This document shows, in pieces, positions 6,859 to 12,499 of a stretch of DNA of 12,499 nt (the stretch's first letter is position 1; each line of letters opens with the position of its first letter). Source of the stretch: an uncultured Nitrospinaceae bacterium (GTDB taxonomy: Bacteria > Nitrospinota > Nitrospinia > Nitrospinales > VA-1); NCBI GenBank assembly GCA_938073925.1, contig CALJGH010000068.1, forward strand, positions 1-12,499, given 5' to 3'. A program made the position numbers and the translations under genes. A model generated the notes under the pieces. It saw only the letters and a list, made by a program, of their open reading frames with translations. It ran no database searches and was not told the origin of the DNA.

Positions 6859-9510
6859 ATGGCTAATAACCCTCTGGTATTAACTGCGAGCAATCGATTA
6901 GCCCGCTGGCTCATGTTTGATTACGATGACCAGCAAAAACAGAAAAAAGTTTGGGAAACCTCGCAGATCCTCCCCCTCTCCGCTTGGCTAAAACAAGTCT
7001 GGCTGGATACCTGGCCGGAAAAACACCTGTTCAGCAAACTTCAATCTGAATCCCTTTGGGAAAAGATAATCAACAGCAATTCCGATTCTACAAAGCTAAG
7101 TTTATTACATAGAAAAGCGGCGGCAACCGAAGCTTACCAAGCCTATAGACTCGTCCTTGAATATGGATTACCTACGTTCAAATCCGATTATCAAGAAACA
7201 CTGGAGACAATCTCCTTCTATAATTGGATGCAGATCTACCAGAACCAATTACTCAAGTGGAACGCTCTAGATAATGTCGAATTAATAGATCAGGTCAGTG
7301 AGTTAATCGATGCGGAAAGAATTGAATTACCTCACACAATCACTTTAGAAGGATTCGCCATAAAATCTCCTCAACTCCAGCGACTTCTGGATGCCATGGA
7401 ACGTAAAGGTGTTACAACCAAAATCGATTTTCCTAACCGATTGTATTTTTCAGATAAAACTTCCCTTGCAAATGAAAGCACTCATACATCTGTCCAGAAA
7501 TTCGATGATAAAATTCAAGAAGCGATTACCTGTGCAAGATGGATCCGAAAACTTAGCCAACCAGGAAAACGTTTTGGAATAATAGTTCCTGAACTCGAAA
7601 ATTATCGTTCTCTTCTGCAAAGGGAGTTTGCCGCGGAATTATCTCCCGCATCGATTTTTCCAGACAACAAATCCGAACTTCCTTTCAATGTTTCACAGGG
7701 GTCCCCACTCAATCAAACCACCCCCATAAACTTGATTTTTCAAATTCTGGAAACGCCTGCATATAATATTCCCGCAGAAATATTTTATTCAATCATCAGA
7801 ACTTCAATATTTCATTCAGACAAAAGCTCCGCTTTAAAGATGGAACAAACTCTTCGAAATAAGAGGTTGGTGACTATAAATCTCTACAAACTCGAGGATC
7901 AATATAATTTTGGGAATTCATCAGAGCTCCATAATTTTGTCGCCGCTTGGAAAAATTGGGTTCAGATAAAACAATTTGACCTTCCCAGTCATTGGTCGAC
8001 TAAAATTTATTTACTCCTACAGGAAATAAACTGGCCAGAAAAAAACGAGGAAAAAATCACTCAAAAAGAGAATCAGGTTTTCGAATCCTGGAAAAACTGT
8101 CTCGACCAATTGGCTTCTCTAGATCATATAGAGGGCAAAATTCATCGACTTACAGCAGTTAATAAATTATTTAGCATTGCTCAGAATTTTTTATTTCCTG
8201 AAAAAAATCGAGATCATCTTATTCAGGTCATTCAACTTTCAGAGTGCCCGGGAATGAAATTTGATCACACCTGGGTAATGGGATGTCATTCCGAAGGCCT
8301 CCCCCCCTCGCCTGAACCAAATTCTTTGATCCCCTCGACATTCAGGAAGAAATTTAACCTTCCCCGCTCGAATGCAAAATGGGAACTCAATAATAGTGAG
8401 CAACATTTAGCCGCTGTATTAAATTCTTCCAAAGATATTGTTTTTAGTTATCCATCGCAAGAAAAGGATAATGCTCAAGAACCCAGCCCTTTGATTAAAT
8501 ATTTTCCCCATAAAAACAGCTTTGTCTTACCATCAGCAAGGTTCAAGGATCAAATCTGCAACGCAACAAAGCCAGAGTCATTTGAGGAAACACCTACACT
8601 CCCTTTGACTGCCAATGAAAAAAATCGATTTAAACAAGGAAAAAAGACTGGCGGAGCAAGCTTACTTAAAAATCAATCAGACTGCCCCTTTCGTGCATTC
8701 GTTCGATACAGACTTCATGCCCAGAAAAGCGAAATCCCCGATACAGACTTCGATCCATTGGTACGAGGCAATTTAATTCACCTCATATTAGAACTGTTCT
8801 GGAAAAAAACTCAAACCCGTGAACACCTTGAAAAGCTTTACCAGTCCAACCAGCTTGAATTAGAAGTCGAGAAATGCGTTGAGGAGGCAACCAATGTGAT
8901 TTGCCGATCTCTGCCAGATCAACCTGAGTTTTTGAAAATGGAAAAAACCAGGAATCAAAATTTAGCTTTAGAATGGCTAATCAATTTTGATTTAACTCGA
9001 AATGATTTTACCGTACTCAAACCAGAAAAATCTGCAACAGCAAAGATCAATGGATTAACTCTCAATCTTAAGATTGACCGAGTTGATGAGATCTCTGATA
9101 AAAAATATGTCTTGATAGACTATAAAAGTGGAGAAGCAAAACCAGGTGATTGGCTAAAAGAAAGAATCATCGAACCACAACTGCCCCTCTATTCAACACT
9201 CACTTCTCCTTCTGTAGTTGCATTTGGAAAAATTAAAAAAGGACAAATTGAGTTCAAAGGAGTTAAAGATTCATCCATAGATTTTTCAGGCTTCAAAATA
9301 ACTAACTATACGAAAGAGACTAAAGTTTCTGAATGGAACGATCTACTTGCTCTTTGGAAAAATAAAATCGATCTTCTCGCCAACGAATTTTTATCAGGAA
9401 GAGCCGTTATTGAACCCACCTTAAAACAGGAAACCTGCAAAAATTGTGATCTGAGTAGCCTTTGTAGAATTAGAGAATGGGACTTTGAAAATCATGAGGA
9501 AGAATTGTGA
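6859..9510 (+). CDS. AddB-like exonuclease subunit (PD-(D/E)XK / RecB-family nuclease, probable DNA repair protein)
   Basis: An 883-residue protein. The N-terminal two thirds looks like an inactivated UvrD-like helicase: it opens with LVLTASNRLARWL and shows no Walker A GKT. Other helicase-like traces are GKRFGIIVPE (236-245) and FDHTWVMGCHSEGLPPS (468-484). The C-terminus is a RecB-type nuclease: RGNLIHLILELFW with His641, LKIDRVDEI with Asp740, LIDYKSGEA with Asp754 and Lys756, then EPQLPLY (772-778). Cysteines 609, 860, 863 and 869 give Cys ... Cys-x2-Cys-x5-Cys, the arrangement of the AddB Fe-S cluster that clamps the nuclease domain. Overall it fits the shorter 'probable DNA repair protein' branch (TIGR03623 as I recall) rather than classical AddB, which has a Walker A motif and is longer. 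Start: an in-frame TAG at 6808 lies upstream and ATG 6859 is the first usable codon, with no Shine-Dalgarno. Its stop overlaps the next gene by 4 nt. Confidence 0.88.
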   Translation: MANNPLVLTASNRLARWLMFDYDDQQKQKKVWETSQILPLSAWLKQVWLDTWPEKHLFSKLQSESLWEKIINSNSDSTKLSLLHRKAAATEAYQAYRLVLEYGLPTFKSDYQETLETISFYNWMQIYQNQLLKWNALDNVELIDQVSELIDAERIELPHTITLEGFAIKSPQLQRLLDAMERKGVTTKIDFPNRLYFSDKTSLANESTHTSVQKFDDKIQEAITCARWIRKLSQPGKRFGIIVPELENYRSLLQREFAAELSPASIFPDNKSELPFNVSQGSPLNQTTPINLIFQILETPAYNIPAEIFYSIIRTSIFHSDKSSALKMEQTLRNKRLVTINLYKLEDQYNFGNSSELHNFVAAWKNWVQIKQFDLPSHWSTKIYLLLQEINWPEKNEEKITQKENQVFESWKNCLDQLASLDHIEGKIHRLTAVNKLFSIAQNFLFPEKNRDHLIQVIQLSECPGMKFDHTWVMGCHSEGLPPSPEPNSLIPSTFRKKFNLPRSNAKWELNNSEQHLAAVLNSSKDIVFSYPSQEKDNAQEPSPLIKYFPHKNSFVLPSARFKDQICNATKPESFEETPTLPLTANEKNRFKQGKKTGGASLLKNQSDCPFRAFVRYRLHAQKSEIPDTDFDPLVRGNLIHLILELFWKKTQTREHLEKLYQSNQLELEVEKCVEEATNVICRSLPDQPEFLKMEKTRNQNLALEWLINFDLTRNDFTVLKPEKSATAKINGLTLNLKIDRVDEISDKKYVLIDYKSGEAKPGDWLKERIIEPQLPLYSTLTSPSVVAFGKIKKGQIEFKGVKDSSIDFSGFKITNYTKETKVSEWNDLLALWKNKIDLLANEFLSGRAVIEPTLKQETCKNCDLSSLCRIREWDFENHEEEL
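9496..9500 (+). promoter_or_regulatory. Shine-Dalgarno GAGGA for the addA-like gene
   Basis: GAGGA within the last codons of the addB-like gene sits 6 nt before the GTG at 9507. The GTG overlaps the upstream TGA (GTGA), so this site fixes a GTG start and indicates coupled translation of the two subunits. Confidence 0.7.
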
Positions 9511-12499
9511 AACCTTCTGATCTTCAAATTCGGAAACAGGCACTAGACCCAGAGCATTCTTTCATTGTTCAGGCACCTGCAGGCTCCGGTAAAACGGAAC
9601 TTCTAATACAACGTTACCTCAAACTATTAAGCGGAGTAAGCCAGCCCGAAGAAATTTTAGCTATGACTTTTACCCGTAAAGCATCGGGGGAAATGAAAGC
9701 CCGAATTTTTGCGGCGTTGACCTTGGCTCAAAGTGATAGCCCACCTGACGAAGAACACCAACATCAAACCTGGAAACTGGCACGAGCCGCCCTCGAAAGA
9801 AACCGAAAGTTTGGATGGAGACTTCTGGATAACCCAGCTCGCCTCAGGGTTGTAACTATAGATTCATTTTGTACATTTCTTACCAAAAGGACTCCCTTAC
9901 TTTCAAAAATGGGAGGGCCCACAGAAATACAGGAAAATATTCAGGATTTGTATCTACAGACGGCTAAACAAATTCTTTCCAAAGTCGAAAAAAATGATGA
10001 TTTGTACGCCGAACTCACCCGCACTTTATTAACACACCTTGATAACGATAAAAATGCTTTCTTAAAGCGTGTTGTTCAATTATTAAAATTGCGAGATCAA
10101 TGGATGATTTCCTTTTTTGATAAATTTGAAAACATAAAGGATCATTTATTAAACGATTTACATCGAGAAAAGTTAGCCAATATATATTCAGAATTAATTG
10201 AGTCACACTTAAAAGAAGCCCGCGATCATTTTCCTCTAATATTGCAAGAGAGCATTCTTCCCCTGGCATCTTACTCTGGCAAAAACATTGCTAATTCAGA
10301 ACCTAAAAATTTTATTGCTTCTCTTAGGAATTTGGACTCTTTCCCACTACCTCTTATTGATGAATTATATAAATGGAAAGGTATTTCCAAACTTCTTTTG
10401 ACAGCCAGCGGAGAATTACGAAAGACGGCCAATAAAAATTTAGGATTCCCTGCTGATAAGAATGCGCACGCAATAAAAATGAAAGAAGGATTCACTAAAT
10501 TATTAAAATCACTAGATGAACACCAACCTTTGATTAAGACATTGGCAAAAATAGTTAATCTGCCAAGCCCTCATTTCACAGATCACGAATGGAATATTTT
10601 AAGATCAACAATTCGATTACTACCTGAAATAGATTTTCAATTACGAAGCCTTCTCCAGGAAAAAGAACTGACGGATTTTAGCGAAATTTCTTTAGCCGCT
10701 TTAAAAGCATTCGGGAACGAATTGGAACCAACCGACCTAGATAAATATTTAGATGACAAAATTCAACATATTCTTGTAGATGAATATCAAGACACATCAT
10801 ACAAACAAGAAGAACTGTTAAAAAAACTTACGGCAGAGTGGGAACCTGGAAAAGGACGCAGTCTTTTTATTGTAGGCGACCCAAAACAATCTATCTATAG
10901 ATTCAGGGATGCCGAGGTGGGGTTATTCCTTAAAACACAGAAGAAGGGAATCGGCCATCTAAAACTCAAAAATCTGACCTTGGAGTCAAATTTTCGTTCC
11001 CAGGAACGAGTTGTAACCTGGGTCAATGAATGTTTTCAGAAAATATTACCAAGAGATGACAATCCCAATTCAGGAGCCATTGCCTTTTCCAAATCAACAG
11101 CTGTTCATGGCAGAGAATCCTATGAAGGCGTCGTTGCACATCCACTTAACCCGAATACTGACCCTAAATTTGCCGCCAAAGATGAAGCCCATAAAGTTTC
11201 AAAATTGATCAAAATTATTCAAAATGATTCACCCACAGCATCAATCGCAATCCTTGTCCGGAGTAGAACACATTTAAAAGAAATCATCCGTGAACTGGAA
11301 TCTATTCATATCCCTTTTAAAGCCGAGGCTATTTACACTCTAACTGATCGCCCTGCCGTTATTGATCTGTTATCTCTTATGCAGGCATTGCTATCTCCAC
11401 TTGATAGGATCGCATGGCTATCAATTTTACGTGCTCCCTGGGCAGGCATGTCCTTATCAGACCTTCATTTATTGAATGAAGAATATCCAGAAAGTTCCAT
11501 TTGGGAATTATTAAACGATGAAAGCCTGATTGAAAAGCTTTCCTCAACGGGTCAGCAACAAGTCAAAAGAATCGTATCCGTATTATTTCCCACATTGAAT
11601 GCTCTTCCCTCAAATAATTTTCGCGATCTTCTGGAAAACTGCTGGATACGATTAGGCGGTCCAGCGTGTCTTGAAGAAACACCACCTCGAGATATCGAAT
11701 CATTTTTTGATGAGGTGGAAACCATCATGCAAAAAGGAGAAATAAACAAAGTCGAACATTTCAATCAAGTTATAGAAAATCTGTACGCAAGCCCTTTAAC
11801 ACTTGATGAAAATGCCGTTCAAGTTATGACCATGCACAAAGCCAAAGGACTTGAGTTTGATTATGTCATTCTTCCAGGTCTTGGCAAAAGACCAAGGCCT
11901 GAGAGTAAACAACTGGTTTTCTGGATGCCTTATGGAGATGAGTTGCTTTTAGCTCCGATAGAAGAAAAGGGTGGCAACCATTCGCCAATTTATAATTTTT
12001 TAGCTGAAATGGATAAAGAAAAGGATGACCATGAAATGCTTCGCCTTCTTTATGTGGCCGCCACTCGAGCTAGAAAACAACTCCACCTCTTTGGAAAAAC
12101 AAAGAAAAATAATATCCCGGAATCAAACTCTTTACTAGAAAGTCTCTGGCCATTTATAAAAAAAGTATGGAACTATTCAGAGTCCAGTGAAAGTCAGCAG
12201 GAAGATAAACAAATGGCAATAGTTTCAGAAACTATTTTCCTCAAACGCATTCCTGCTGGTTTCACGCCTCCCTCCCCTTTTCTTGATATCGATACCGAGA
12301 TTATGGTGGAAATCGATGAAGAAAAAAATATCAGCCCGTTTCTTTGGGCTGGTAACGCAGCGCGTTGTCTGGGAAATGTATTGCATAGAATTCTGCAAAC
12401 CATAGCTGAAGAAGGATTGAACGAATGGGGCATTGAAAGGATCGATCAAATGGCTCCAAAAATAAAATCCGCTCTTTTAGGAGAAGGGTTGCCTTTTGA
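9507..12499 (+). CDS. AddA-like UvrD/RecB-family ATP-dependent helicase-nuclease, partial (C-terminus beyond right edge)
   Basis: The frame is open from GTG 9507 to the window end, 997 residues. SF1A helicase motifs appear in order: Walker A APAGSGKT (23-30), motif Ia AMTFTRKAS, TIDSFC (117-122), motif II VDEYQDTS (Asp425, Glu426), motif III VGDPKQSIYRFRD (Gln461), motif IV ESNFRS (Arg497), motif V MTMHKAKGLEF (775-785) and motif VI LYVAATRARK (Thr853, Arg854, Arg856). After the motors, LGNVLHRIL (Gly956, His960) matches the first motif of the RecB-type nuclease domain. The Asp, Asp-x-Lys and Gln motifs would lie outside the window. The protein should unwind duplex ends in 3'-5' direction and, with the AddB-like partner, resect double-strand breaks for recombination. 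It overlaps the addB-like gene by 4 nt. The final bases TTTTGA contain an out-of-frame TGA and do not end this protein. AddA is the best description; RecB is less likely because the partner is AddB-like and no RecC/RecD is present. Confidence 0.93.
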   Translation, partial: MKPSDLQIRKQALDPEHSFIVQAPAGSGKTELLIQRYLKLLSGVSQPEEILAMTFTRKASGEMKARIFAALTLAQSDSPPDEEHQHQTWKLARAALERNRKFGWRLLDNPARLRVVTIDSFCTFLTKRTPLLSKMGGPTEIQENIQDLYLQTAKQILSKVEKNDDLYAELTRTLLTHLDNDKNAFLKRVVQLLKLRDQWMISFFDKFENIKDHLLNDLHREKLANIYSELIESHLKEARDHFPLILQESILPLASYSGKNIANSEPKNFIASLRNLDSFPLPLIDELYKWKGISKLLLTASGELRKTANKNLGFPADKNAHAIKMKEGFTKLLKSLDEHQPLIKTLAKIVNLPSPHFTDHEWNILRSTIRLLPEIDFQLRSLLQEKELTDFSEISLAALKAFGNELEPTDLDKYLDDKIQHILVDEYQDTSYKQEELLKKLTAEWEPGKGRSLFIVGDPKQSIYRFRDAEVGLFLKTQKKGIGHLKLKNLTLESNFRSQERVVTWVNECFQKILPRDDNPNSGAIAFSKSTAVHGRESYEGVVAHPLNPNTDPKFAAKDEAHKVSKLIKIIQNDSPTASIAILVRSRTHLKEIIRELESIHIPFKAEAIYTLTDRPAVIDLLSLMQALLSPLDRIAWLSILRAPWAGMSLSDLHLLNEEYPESSIWELLNDESLIEKLSSTGQQQVKRIVSVLFPTLNALPSNNFRDLLENCWIRLGGPACLEETPPRDIESFFDEVETIMQKGEINKVEHFNQVIENLYASPLTLDENAVQVMTMHKAKGLEFDYVILPGLGKRPRPESKQLVFWMPYGDELLLAPIEEKGGNHSPIYNFLAEMDKEKDDHEMLRLLYVAATRARKQLHLFGKTKKNNIPESNSLLESLWPFIKKVWNYSESSESQQEDKQMAIVSETIFLKRIPAGFTPPSPFLDIDTEIMVEIDEEKNISPFLWAGNAARCLGNVLHRILQTIAEEGLNEWGIERIDQMAPKIKSALLGEGLPF

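Noticed and set aside
10015..10495. Minus-strand reading frames inside the addA-like gene
   Set aside because: They are antisense to a continuous, motif-rich helicase frame and resemble no known protein; shadows.
11026..11764. Other short reading frames inside the addA-like gene (11026-11208 plus, 11552-11764 minus)
   Set aside because: The helicase frame runs unbroken through both, with motifs IV and V on either side; no independent coding evidence.
12497..12499. TGA at the very end of the window as the stop of the addA-like gene
   Set aside because: The gene's frame reads ...CCT TTT GA at the edge, so this TGA is out of frame and the gene continues beyond the window.

Overview
The window is AT-rich bacterial DNA, most likely from a Gram-negative organism. 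The M16 protease carries an export signal and resembles periplasmic pitrilysin. The UbiB-type kinase and the AddA/AddB-like nuclease pair without a RecC-type subunit are also common in proteobacteria and related phyla. I cannot place the organism further from the sequence alone. No rRNA, tRNA, CRISPR array or intact mobile element is visible.

Layout. Three genes lie on the minus strand in the left part. They are a UbiB/AarF/ABC1-type atypical kinase cut by the left edge (1-1095), an insulinase/pitrilysin-like M16 zinc protease with a signal peptide (1157-3964, GTG start with a strong Shine-Dalgarno), and a 10-TM EamA/DMT transporter (4255-5163, TTG start). The 290-bp gap between the transporter and the protease holds a decayed plus-strand remnant of an IS3-family transposase OrfA and a likely protease promoter. 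Everything to the right is on the plus strand. A small VOC/glyoxalase-fold protein (5169-5513) diverges from the transporter with only 5 bp between the two longest start choices. It is followed by a compact molybdopterin cluster moaC-moaD-moaE (5569-6780), then an AddB-like nuclease (6859-9510), then an AddA-like UvrD/RecB helicase-nuclease (9507 to the right edge, open).

How the genes work together. MoaC makes cyclic pyranopterin monophosphate. MoaD (small sulfur-carrier subunit) and MoaE (large subunit) form the molybdopterin synthase that adds the dithiolene sulfurs. moaC/moaD overlap by 4 nt, and moaE follows moaD after 16 nt with its own Shine-Dalgarno, so they should be one transcript. 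The AddB-like and AddA-like genes also overlap by 4 nt and should form a two-subunit double-strand-break resection complex. AddB contributes a RecB-type nuclease with a four-cysteine Fe-S signature, and AddA contributes the SF1 helicase motors and a second nuclease domain whose end is outside the window.

Points of interest. MoaD ends Gly-Gly-Ser instead of the Gly-Gly terminus. moaC and the addB-like gene each have TACAAT only 8-9 nt before the ATG and no usable Shine-Dalgarno, which suggests leaderless mRNAs. The IS3 relic sits in the 5' region of the protease gene. I did not find a convincing wholly undescribed system; the AddAB-like pair is the most substantial unit.
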